Positions 14,634-22,511 of a DNA stretch of 44,486 nucleotides are shown one piece after another. Origin of the DNA: Listeria_A hofi (lineage in GTDB: Bacteria; Bacillota; Bacilli; Lactobacillales; Listeriaceae); contig NZ_CAUYTL010000029.1 of NCBI RefSeq assembly GCF_963575615.1, positions 1 to 44,486 on the forward strand, in the 5' to 3' direction. The translations under genes were made by a program, and so were the position numbers. Each line of letters opens with the position of its first letter. Positions within the stretch are counted from its first letter, which is position 1. The notes below the pieces were generated by a model that saw nothing but the letters and a program-made list of their open reading frames with translations, was not told the origin of the DNA and searched no databases.

Positions 14634-17441
14634 CTAGTATAGCATGTGTTGCGCTTCCTTGGGAAAATATTTACTAAGCTGCTTATGACATGTAAAAAAG
14701 ATAATCTGATTATCTTGCCGTATGTCCTGCAACAATATCATAATTTCCTCCAAACGTGCCTCATCAAAATTCACAAAGCTATCATCGATAATAATTGGCA
14801 AGCGTTGTTCACCATGCAACATTTGAATTACCGCAAACCGAATTGCCAAGTACAATTGCTCCTTTGTCGCTTGACTCAACTCCTCTGGAAAGAATCGCAC
14901 TCCATCATGACGCTCCACTTGCAACCTATTTTCCACAAATCGTACTTGCTTATAATTATCTTTTGAAAGTAACTGAAAAAAATGCGTCGCACGCGTCAAA
15001 ACTTTTGGCAATTTCTCCTCCTGCAATTTACGCATAATTTGGCCAACCATTTCCTTCGCCAACTTCACACGAATCCATTCCTTCGCTAACTCTTGAAAAG
15101 TCTCTCGCTCCGAATAAAAATGTTGCATCCGATCCGAGAAGCTTTGTCCATCCTCAAGCGCATCCCTTGCTAATTCATTCTCCACAATCGTCTTATTATA
15201 ACGATCCAAATCTGCATCCAACATTCGTAATCTGTCTTTACGCTCCAGCACTTGCGCACTAATCTCGCTCTCATGCTGAACCCCTGCCAACATCTCCAAG
15301 TGCACATCCGTAATTTGCGCCCGAAGCAAAACAGCCCGTTCCTGCCATTTCCACTGTTGCTCCACCTGCAATCCTTTCTGCCTGAAAAACTCTTCATTCT
15401 TCACATTCGCAGCCTTTAACAATTCCGACTTGTCCAATGCTATCGAAGCCTTTTCCCGCTCCAAAATAGCAATCTGATTTCGTAGTTGCTCCTCTTTCTC
15501 CTGTGACTTCGCAATTTCTGCAACATACGATTTCCGTGCCTTACGCTTTGTCCTAAGTTGCATCACCTGCTCATCCACAGGCAACGATTCAAGTCCTAAT
15601 TCTTGCTCCAACTCTGCAAGCTTTGACGTCCATGCAGCCACTTTCTTTTCTAAAATTCGCGCTTCATTCATAGCCTTCGTCTTGTTTTCTATCCCCAGCT
15701 TAACCTCACGCCAAACAAACAGAATACTCTCCAAACGCTTCCCAGAAAAATCACTCGGCAAGAAAAATAATTCCCGATATACTTGCCATTTAGCATCCAA
15801 ATCCGCGTCAACTATTTGTAATTCTCGCAACCGTTTCTCCAATTGTCCCAACTGTACCGTCAAATAATCCATTTCGTCATAACACTTTTTAAGCGCAACT
15901 CTCGCCTGCTTTTGCTCCAAAAAAGCGCCATACTCCATCGGATCATAATGGGTCTTCACCAGCAGCTTCTTAGTAAACCTAATCCAAGCAATAACTGCTC
16001 CAACCAAAAATAGCGCCGCCATACCATATAAAATAACCCACTGTAACACAACAGCTAAAACTAGAGATACTAAGAATACCACAGATAATCCCAAAGCCGG
16101 CATAGGAGACACAGCTTTCTTTCTTGCTTCTTGTCGCTCCAATCTCTGTTGTGTCTCTTGAAACTTAGCCGAAGACCATAATCCCTGTTCTAGATTCTCG
16201 CACTGCTTCTGGAGTTGTGCCAGTTCGTTGTTCTTCCATGACTCCTGTTGTTGCAACTCAGCAACTTGAAGCTGATTCCGTTCTGCTTCCTGTTGTAAAT
16301 TCACCAAGTCATGTTCTATAGAAACATCTAGCCGCATCGCTAAAATATCATCATCCTCAGGAATCACCTTCACCGCATCCAATGATACAAACTGTTGCGC
16401 CTCCTTCTGGTTCAAATAACGAATCTCTTGCTCCAACTCACTAATATGTCTTTGCCATTCTTGAAAAAGCGGCCACTCCTCCAACAATCCATCCACTTTC
16501 TCCGCATCTGACTCACTCCACAAATCATTCGTTCGCTGTTGTTCGACAAGCTTTACCAAATCCTCCTGCCATTGAATGAGTTGTGCATTCAGTTCCTTCT
16601 CCCTCGCCACCAAATGCTCTAGCCGAACGACGCCGTTTGCTGGAAAATCCAAATCTCCCAACTGTTCCATTTGCTTCCTTAAGAACTGCCACTCTTCATA
16701 AATCGGCCAAATCTTGAGCAAGGTTTCCTCCTGCTCTACTTCAAGTCGAAGTACCTGTCTCTGCACATGCACTCTAGCAACACCACCTTGCGCCTCTTCC
16801 AAATCACTCAAAATACGCAAATACTGTTGGTTGTTTCGCTTCCCATCTTGATAAGTTGCAAATGCTAACTTCACCTTTTGCAACTGCTGATTCAACTTCG
16901 GATTTTTCCCACTCGGCTTAAAGAGTTCATCCAATCTCTTTTGCAAACGCTCCTCTGCTCGAATCAAAACATCCGAACCAATCGTCCCAGTTGCCAATAA
17001 ATATCTCTCAAAATCTACTTCCTTTAAGTTCTGCACATTTTGTAAACCATGGATATCAAAAGAAAAAATAGATTGATAGCGCGCTCGGTCCGTCCCACCA
17101 AGTAGTTGTTCCAATTCAGCATCTGATCCAGTCGAGCCATCCTCAAAATAAACTATCACATCCCCCGTTGCCTTACCACGTAATCGCTCTACAGTAACCC
17201 GACCAAACACCGTATCCTCCAACACCAGTTTTCCACCATAAGCCCCCTTATTCTTAGGCTCCATTCGCGGTAAACTTTGTTGCTTTGTCGGAAAACCAAA
17301 TAAGATACTATGAATAAAAGCCATAATTGTTGATTTTCCAGCCTCATTTAATCCGAAAAACAATTGAAAATCCTGCAAGTTCTCTATTGTTTTGCCTTCC
17401 CATTTACCATATCCAATAATCTCCAATGCACTAATTTTCAT
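14634..17441 (-). CDS. yhaN: YhaN, Rad50/SbcC-like ATPase with membrane insert
   Basis: A 935-residue AAA ATPase of the SbcC/Rad50 type. Walker A is at residues 30-38 (GLNEAGKST). Long Gln/Glu/Leu-rich stretches on either side of the centre (about 200-440 and 500-800) look like coiled coils. The ABC signature region (LSQATKEQLYLAIRF) is near 855-870 and Walker B (LPIIIDDSFVNFDEA) near 881-895. Where Rad50 has a zinc hook, this protein has two hydrophobic segments (about 449-487), suggesting that the coiled-coil tip is anchored in the membrane. It overlaps yhaO by 4 nt and probably forms a nuclease complex with it. Confidence 0.92.
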   Translation of the reverse strand: MKISALEIIGYGKWEGKTIENLQDFQLFFGLNEAGKSTIMAFIHSILFGFPTKQQSLPRMEPKNKGAYGGKLVLEDTVFGRVTVERLRGKATGDVIVYFEDGSTGSDAELEQLLGGTDRARYQSIFSFDIHGLQNVQNLKEVDFERYLLATGTIGSDVLIRAEERLQKRLDELFKPSGKNPKLNQQLQKVKLAFATYQDGKRNNQQYLRILSDLEEAQGGVARVHVQRQVLRLEVEQEETLLKIWPIYEEWQFLRKQMEQLGDLDFPANGVVRLEHLVAREKELNAQLIQWQEDLVKLVEQQRTNDLWSESDAEKVDGLLEEWPLFQEWQRHISELEQEIRYLNQKEAQQFVSLDAVKVIPEDDDILAMRLDVSIEHDLVNLQQEAERNQLQVAELQQQESWKNNELAQLQKQCENLEQGLWSSAKFQETQQRLERQEARKKAVSPMPALGLSVVFLVSLVLAVVLQWVILYGMAALFLVGAVIAWIRFTKKLLVKTHYDPMEYGAFLEQKQARVALKKCYDEMDYLTVQLGQLEKRLRELQIVDADLDAKWQVYRELFFLPSDFSGKRLESILFVWREVKLGIENKTKAMNEARILEKKVAAWTSKLAELEQELGLESLPVDEQVMQLRTKRKARKSYVAEIAKSQEKEEQLRNQIAILEREKASIALDKSELLKAANVKNEEFFRQKGLQVEQQWKWQERAVLLRAQITDVHLEMLAGVQHESEISAQVLERKDRLRMLDADLDRYNKTIVENELARDALEDGQSFSDRMQHFYSERETFQELAKEWIRVKLAKEMVGQIMRKLQEEKLPKVLTRATHFFQLLSKDNYKQVRFVENRLQVERHDGVRFFPEELSQATKEQLYLAIRFAVIQMLHGEQRLPIIIDDSFVNFDEARLEEIMILLQDIRQDNQIIFFTCHKQLSKYFPKEAQHMLY

Positions 17442-18676
17442 TTGATGTCACCCTTTAACTGTTCCAACATATTTTCTAACAAAATAGCCGAATCCTCAAC
17501 AAGAGCCTTGCGCTCCAATTCATCCAGATCTTCTAAAAAGCGACTTGTTGCACCATTTGCAAATAGACTGTCTGTTGTCTGATAAAAAGCACTTTCCTGC
17601 TTTAAAGCTTCTTTCGCCATTTCCCATTCCGCCAACAATCCAGAGGAGGCCAACCAATCAGTATCCTGCTTCACTACCTCATAAGTTACGCGCATCACCC
17701 AAACAAAATTCGGCTCATCTATCCATAGCTCCTGTAACGTATCTAGCCATTCACCACTATCCATACGCTGCTTCACATCACTACTAAGCGCAACCTCAGA
17801 TTTCACAACGAGTGATAGTAAAACTGCCTTATTCGCCCTCTTAGTATCTTTCACCGCCTGCATTAGCAATTGAAAAAGCCCCGAAAAATCTACTTCTGTT
17901 CGAATTTCAAGTCGTTTCTCTTCCCAAATAATTGGTGCTGTATCAACAAAAATTAACTCTGCGCCAGTTTCACGTAGTGAGACAAGCGTAACACCTTTTT
18001 CTCCTGCTTCTTTACGATGCCGTCCTTGAATATTTCCCGGGAAATAAATCATTGGCTCCTCTGCTAAAACTTGCCGTAAGTGGATATGTCCCAGTGCCCA
18101 ATAATCCATTTGTTTCATATCATTCACTCGAAATGGAGCATAGACATCCTGCATTGGATTTCCGGTCATTTCCGAACCATGTAACAAACCGATATGAAAA
18201 TCAGCCTCACCCATACGTTCATATTTCTTATAAACCGCTTCTCGAACATGACGCTCACCGTAACTAAAGCCATACAAATTCGCCGTACTTCCACCTGAAC
18301 TCGTAAACTGGTAACACTCCAGCTCAGTATCAAAAACCGTTACATTATCAGGTAATTTCAGTCGGTCCTGATACTTCGCTACATAATCATGATTTCCATG
18401 TATCATGTAAACAGGAATTCCACTTTTATTCAATCGTTCCATTTCTCGATAAAACCGAGCCTGTGCCTTGATACTCTGATCTTCTTCATCATATATATCA
18501 CCAGCAATAATTACAAAATCAACCATTTCTTCTATCGCCACATCGACACTTTTAGTAAACGATACAAAAGTGCTGTTCTTTAACTGTCTAAAAACCACAT
18601 CCGGCAGCTGCTTTAAGCCTAAAAACGGGCTATCCAAATGTAAATCCGCCATATGTACAAATCTTACCTCTTTCAT
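17438..18676 (-). CDS. yhaO: YhaO, SbcD/Mre11-like DNA exonuclease
   Basis: A 412-residue calcineurin-like metallophosphoesterase. All Mre11 nuclease motifs are visible: D11xH13 (MADLHLD), GDIYDE with Asp60, GNHD with Asn96-His97, His166 in GLLHGSEM, and the GHIH pair 197/199. The C-terminal half would contact the ATPase partner YhaN. It is first in the yhaO-yhaN-yhaM unit, with a strong promoter upstream (18709-18737), and overlaps yhaN by 4 nt. This pairing with YhaN, rather than with a classical SbcC, is typical of Bacillus and Listeria. Confidence 0.93.
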   Translation of the reverse strand: MKEVRFVHMADLHLDSPFLGLKQLPDVVFRQLKNSTFVSFTKSVDVAIEEMVDFVIIAGDIYDEEDQSIKAQARFYREMERLNKSGIPVYMIHGNHDYVAKYQDRLKLPDNVTVFDTELECYQFTSSGGSTANLYGFSYGERHVREAVYKKYERMGEADFHIGLLHGSEMTGNPMQDVYAPFRVNDMKQMDYWALGHIHLRQVLAEEPMIYFPGNIQGRHRKEAGEKGVTLVSLRETGAELIFVDTAPIIWEEKRLEIRTEVDFSGLFQLLMQAVKDTKRANKAVLLSLVVKSEVALSSDVKQRMDSGEWLDTLQELWIDEPNFVWVMRVTYEVVKQDTDWLASSGLLAEWEMAKEALKQESAFYQTTDSLFANGATSRFLEDLDELERKALVEDSAILLENMLEQLKGDIK

Positions 18677-18708
18677 TATAGCCCTCCTAGATCACGAATA
18701 TACGTTCT

Positions 18709-18737
18709 ATTATAACCTGAAGTTCCTTATCACACAA
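18709..18737 (-). promoter_or_regulatory. Sigma-A promoter for yhaO-yhaN-yhaM
   Basis: Minus-strand TTGTGT (plus 18732-18737), a 17-bp spacer and a perfect TATAAT (plus 18709-18714), about 33 nt before the yhaO start codon. Confidence 0.7.
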
Positions 18738-18837
18738 CGAAATCCCACTTAACAGAGATAAATTTTTACAAAAGTCTCCCAATTACTCAGAAAACATGAT
18801 ATTCTAAACGTATTAAAATCACAGGAGGTAACCGTCA

Positions 18838-19272
18838 ATGAGTAATTGGCATCGTAGTTTCGGCGTGTATGGCGTCGCAGAAAATAACGGCAAACTACTA
18901 ATGGTACAACGCGAGAACGATCCGTATAAGCAAAAGTGGGATTTACCAGGAGGAAAACTGAATGAAGATGAAACATTAATGGATTGTTTAAAACGAAATA
19001 TAGCAGAAATTGGTGGAAAACCTGATATTACCGCTAATCTTGGCGTCTACGATTTCCTAGTTGGCTATCCTTTTCTGGATAAACGCATTTTACAACACAT
19101 TACCGCTCTTTTCTACATGGATATAGACTTTACTGCCGAGAGAGCTGTCCCATTAATATTCCAAGCAGAGCCTACAGAAAAACGTCCCTATCAATGGGTT
19201 CCAATGAATTTACTAACAGAAAACAACGCTACACCAGCCGCCCTAAAAGCCGCCGAAATCCTTCAAAAATAA
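18838..19272 (+). CDS. Nudix-fold protein with degenerate Nudix box
   Basis: A 144-residue protein with the Nudix layout: an N-terminal strand pair (GVYGVAENNGKLLMVQREND), WDLPGGKLNEDET leading into the Nudix helix, and later strands. The consensus Gx5Ex7REUxEExGU reads here as G-KLNED-E-TLMDCLK-RN-I-A-EI-G-G: the Glu after Arg is Asn, and the second Glu of the EE pair is Ile. Since these residues bind the catalytic metal, activity may be weak or lost. RBS AGGAGGTAA, 6-nt spacing. Divergent from yhaO and convergent with yheA through a shared terminator. Confidence 0.8.
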   Translation: MSNWHRSFGVYGVAENNGKLLMVQRENDPYKQKWDLPGGKLNEDETLMDCLKRNIAEIGGKPDITANLGVYDFLVGYPFLDKRILQHITALFYMDIDFTAERAVPLIFQAEPTEKRPYQWVPMNLLTENNATPAALKAAEILQK

Positions 19273-19277
19273 AAAAA

Positions 19278-19314
19278 GCCGTACAAAGCTCTTAACTAGA
19301 AGCTCATGTACGGC
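19278..19314. terminator. Bidirectional terminator between the Nudix-like gene and yheA
   Basis: GCCGTACA (19278-19285) pairs perfectly with TGTACGGC (19307-19314), with further AGCT pairing inside. It is preceded by seven A and followed by ATTTTT, so it can end transcription from both converging genes. Confidence 0.8.
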
Positions 19315-19328
19315 ATTTTTCCATCTAC

Positions 19329-19682
19329 TTATTTTTCTTTTACATCATATAATTCTTGTAACGGAGTCATAATAATGCGGTTTAAATCATTGATAATTAA
19401 GCTCATCGCTTGCTCTTTTTCCATCAAATTTGTGATAGCCGCATTACTCTGAACTTCCTCAGCGACTTCTTGCGCCAAATCGATTGTCTCATCGTCAATT
19501 TCTTGACCACTCATTTGTTTTTCTTGAATTGTTACCTGTACTTCGCGGAAACGATCAAATTTCACTTTTGCCTCAGCATCTGCGTTTACATCCGCATATG
19601 CTTGCTTCAAGTTTGTAAATTGTTCTGTTTCACGAATGCCACGCTCTAAATCGTTTGCAATGTCATAAATATTGATAGTCAT
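19329..19682 (-). CDS. yheA: YheA, YlbF/YmcA-family protein
   Basis: A 117-residue, mostly helical and acidic protein that matches Bacillus YheA in length and pattern (NIYDIANDLERGIRETE, KFDRFREVQVTIQEKQMSG, IIMTPLQELY). YlbF and YmcA relatives form the complex that guides RNase Y; the role of YheA itself is not established. I chose ATG 19682 with GGAGGA 7 nt upstream; the frame is open back to 19751 but that part is spacer. It follows yheB by 72 nt. Confidence 0.88.
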   Translation of the reverse strand: MTINIYDIANDLERGIRETEQFTNLKQAYADVNADAEAKVKFDRFREVQVTIQEKQMSGQEIDDETIDLAQEVAEEVQSNAAITNLMEKEQAMSLIINDLNRIIMTPLQELYDVKEK

Positions 19683-19754
19683 CTTATGTTCCTCCATATA
19701 TCCGAATTTTTCTTCCATCCCCACTATATCAAATTTCGCAAGTAAGGGCAAAGG

Positions 19755-20888
19755 TTAAAACCAAATGGCAATAATGCCTTGAAGTACTCCGATAAATCCA
19801 CCTAAAAAGCCTCCCAAATAAGTAATCATTTTTAGCTCTTTTCCGGATATATCGAGTACAATCTGTTCCATTTCATGCAATGAAAAAGCCTCAATCTGAT
19901 GTTGTACCATTGTTCCAATCTCAAGACGCTTCATCACTTCTGCGCTATGTTCACTAGCAAAATGTAACACCGTATCTATCAAAAATGGTACCACTCTGTC
20001 CAAGATGTCCTGCTCATACGGACGAATCCAATCTTGAACTGGCGTATCCAGCCACTTCTCCAGTTGCACCGTGCGCATAATTTCCGCAATCAACTGCTCC
20101 GAGAACTGCTCCTGCTTGTCGACCGGCATCACGTCCACCAATGCACGCTCCGAAAACTGTTGCCATTCTGATACAATCAATGCCTCCAAAACAGCCTCTG
20201 TCTCAGGTTTACCAAGAAATTTTAAAACCTCTTTTTGCATCCGCGTCACGAATGTATCATTATTCAAGAAAAGTCCAACCATCCCGCCAACCTTGCCACG
20301 ATCTGCTAAAATTCGCTCAATCATAGACTTAATCTGGAGTTTCCCAGCATCACTTGCCGTAAACATACTGACCTTTTGTAACGTTTGGGCAGAAATGGCA
20401 GGAATTTTCCGAGCTAGCTCTGCGTGTACCACATCTGGTAATACTTTTTTCACCGCCAACTCATTTCGCTTAGCAAAAAACTGATCCAGTTGCCCTTTCA
20501 AAGCCACCGCGATTTTGTCATTCGCCGTATCTCCAATAGCCGTCATATCCCACTGCGCCAAGAGTTCTCTCGGTGTCGTATGAATCGCAAGTTGCTCCCG
20601 AACCAGCTCATTCGCCGTTGTCACAAGCTCTGTGCGCAAATCTTCACTCGCAAGCTTTTCCTGCACCGCCTCGTTCGTCAACAAATGCTCCGCGACCACC
20701 TCGCCGATTTTCACTGCCAATTCCTCACGTCGCTTCGGGATAACACCCGGTGTAAACGGGATTCGCCATTTTCCGATATATTTTGCCTCAAACGGCCTAA
20801 AAAGCATTCGAATCGCAATAAAATTCGTCGCAGCGCCGATAAACGCTCCAACAATAACCATAAATATAATCGTCATCCAATCGCTCAA
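19755..20888 (-). CDS. yheB: YheB, DUF445 membrane protein
   Basis: A 377-residue DUF445 protein. An N-terminal membrane helix (TIIFMVIVGAFIGAATNFIAI) precedes the family motif RMLFRPFEAKYIGKWRIPFTPGVIPKRRE (residues about 28-55); a long helical domain follows, and a glycine-rich C-terminal membrane hairpin (TYLGGFLGGFIGVLQGIIAIWF) ends the protein. Function is unknown in the family; Bacillus YheB is linked to sporulating-cell membranes only by expression. The start is a TTG at 20888, 8 nt after AAGGTG; the ATG at 20876 is too far from any ribosome site. Next to yheA as in Bacillus. Confidence 0.85.
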   Translation of the reverse strand: MSDWMTIIFMVIVGAFIGAATNFIAIRMLFRPFEAKYIGKWRIPFTPGVIPKRREELAVKIGEVVAEHLLTNEAVQEKLASEDLRTELVTTANELVREQLAIHTTPRELLAQWDMTAIGDTANDKIAVALKGQLDQFFAKRNELAVKKVLPDVVHAELARKIPAISAQTLQKVSMFTASDAGKLQIKSMIERILADRGKVGGMVGLFLNNDTFVTRMQKEVLKFLGKPETEAVLEALIVSEWQQFSERALVDVMPVDKQEQFSEQLIAEIMRTVQLEKWLDTPVQDWIRPYEQDILDRVVPFLIDTVLHFASEHSAEVMKRLEIGTMVQHQIEAFSLHEMEQIVLDISGKELKMITYLGGFLGGFIGVLQGIIAIWF

Positions 20889-20985
20889 AATAGCGTCACC
20901 TTCTAATTTCCATGTCGTGTTATCATCTTACGGCATTTTTGCTCACTACACAATGGTTTCGTTGCAATTTCAGCCTAAAGTATGA

Positions 20986-22341
20986 TTACTCCAAATTCGT
21001 CATTTTTAACGGATCAATCCACATGTCAAACTGCTCTTCCGTGACGAATCCCGACCGAATCGCCGCCTCTTTTAGCGATAAATTTTCTGCAAACGCCGTC
21101 TTTGCAATTTTTGCAGCCTTCTCATAGCCTATATGTGGATTGAGCGCCGTCACAAGCATCAATGACCGATCAACCAACTCCTGCATCACTGCTTCGTTCG
21201 CCTCTAGCCCTTCCAAACAGTGCACTCTAAATGAACGCATTCCATCAGCTAGCAACCGCACTGACTGCAAGAAATTATAAATAATAACCGGCTTATATAC
21301 ATTTAACTCAAAATTTCCCTGGCTCGCTGCTATATTAATCGTCGTATCATTGCCCATCACTTGCGCCACAACCATCGTCAATGCCTCACATTGCGTTGGA
21401 TTCACTTTTCCAGGCATAATCGAACTACCAGGTTCATTCGCTGGAATCGTCAACTCACCGATCCCACTACGCGGCCCACTCGCCAAAAACCTAACATCAT
21501 TCGCAATCTTCATCAAATCAGCCGCCAAAGCCCGCACAGCTCCATGCACAAAACTAATCTCACTATGACTTGTTAATGCATAAAATTTATTCGATGCCGA
21601 GCGGAACTTGTGTCCTGTGTCAGCCTCCAAATGTTTCGCGACACGATCTCCAAAGTCCGCCGTTGCATTGAGTCCAGTCCCAACCGCCGTACCTCCAATT
21701 GCCAATTCTAGCAAATGGTCACTACTTTGTACGATAAATTTCTCTGCATGCGCAATCATGCTCTCCCAACCACTAATCTCTTGACCTAGCGTAAGCGGCG
21801 TTGCATCCTGTAAATGCGTCCGGCCAATTTTGACCATTCGCCAATATTTCTCTTTCTTCTCCGCGAGCACTCGTCGCATCTCACTGAGTTCTGGCATCAA
21901 CTGCTCAACAATTGCTTCGTATGCTGCAATGTGCATTGCTGTCGGGAACGTATCATTCGAACTCTGCGACATATTCACATCATCATTCGGATGCACCGAC
22001 TCCCCAGCAATATGCGCTACAACCTCATTCACATTCATATTTGACTGCGTACCACTCCCAGTTTGCCAAACAACAAGCGGAAAATGCTCATCCAGATTCC
22101 CAGCGACTATTTCGTCACACACATCTGAAATAGCACGCGCTTTCTCCTCACTAAGTTTCCCAAGATCAGCATTACTCCAAGCTGCCGCCCTTTTCAACCT
22201 AGCAAAAGCCCGTACAATTTCGCTCGGCATCCGCTCCTCACCAATTTTAAAATTCTGCCGACTTCGCTCCGTCTGCGCCCCCCAAAATTTATCCTCAGCA
22301 ACCGCAATCTCACCAATCGTATCCCGTTCCATTCTTACCAT
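20986..22341 (-). CDS. fumC: FumC, class II fumarate hydratase
   Basis: A 451-residue fumarase of the aspartase/fumarase superfamily, catalysing reversible hydration of fumarate to malate. The three conserved regions are present: TGSGTQSNMNVNEV, QSSNDTFPTAMHIA and the signature loop GSSIMPGKVNPTQCE. GRTHLQDATPLTLGQE carries the catalytic His. It is slightly shorter than the usual 455-465 residues but complete. The start has AAGGGGG with 10-nt spacing. The yheB gene follows 97 nt downstream in the same direction. Confidence 0.95.
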   Translation of the reverse strand: MVRMERDTIGEIAVAEDKFWGAQTERSRQNFKIGEERMPSEIVRAFARLKRAAAWSNADLGKLSEEKARAISDVCDEIVAGNLDEHFPLVVWQTGSGTQSNMNVNEVVAHIAGESVHPNDDVNMSQSSNDTFPTAMHIAAYEAIVEQLMPELSEMRRVLAEKKEKYWRMVKIGRTHLQDATPLTLGQEISGWESMIAHAEKFIVQSSDHLLELAIGGTAVGTGLNATADFGDRVAKHLEADTGHKFRSASNKFYALTSHSEISFVHGAVRALAADLMKIANDVRFLASGPRSGIGELTIPANEPGSSIMPGKVNPTQCEALTMVVAQVMGNDTTINIAASQGNFELNVYKPVIIYNFLQSVRLLADGMRSFRVHCLEGLEANEAVMQELVDRSLMLVTALNPHIGYEKAAKIAKTAFAENLSLKEAAIRSGFVTEEQFDMWIDPLKMTNLE

Positions 22342-22391
22342 AGTAAAAAGTCCCCCTTCAAAAATTATGTATCTTCCTCCATCCTACCAAC

Positions 22392-22425
22392 AAAAAAGAC
22401 TCAAAGCAACAATCCGCCTTGAGTC
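22392..22425 (-). terminator. Intrinsic terminator of the PBP gene
   Basis: On the minus strand a 10-bp stem (plus 22416-22425 with 22398-22407, one G-U pair, 8-nt loop) is followed by six T. It lies about 85 nt after the PBP stop codon. The upstream arm is duplicated as GGACTCAAAG at plus 22491-22500. Confidence 0.8.
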
Positions 22426-22511
22426 CCAGCGTGTCGACAAACGCTTAATTTTTGCAAAAAATCATGTCGAGCAGTTTTTCTAAGTTCTAACTTTGAGTCC
22501 TTCGTAATTAT

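Noticed and set aside
21830..22483. 217-residue plus-strand open frame opposite fumC
   Set aside because: Antisense shadow of a conserved fumarase; composition (many Ser, Phe, Cys) is not protein-like and no start signal is present.
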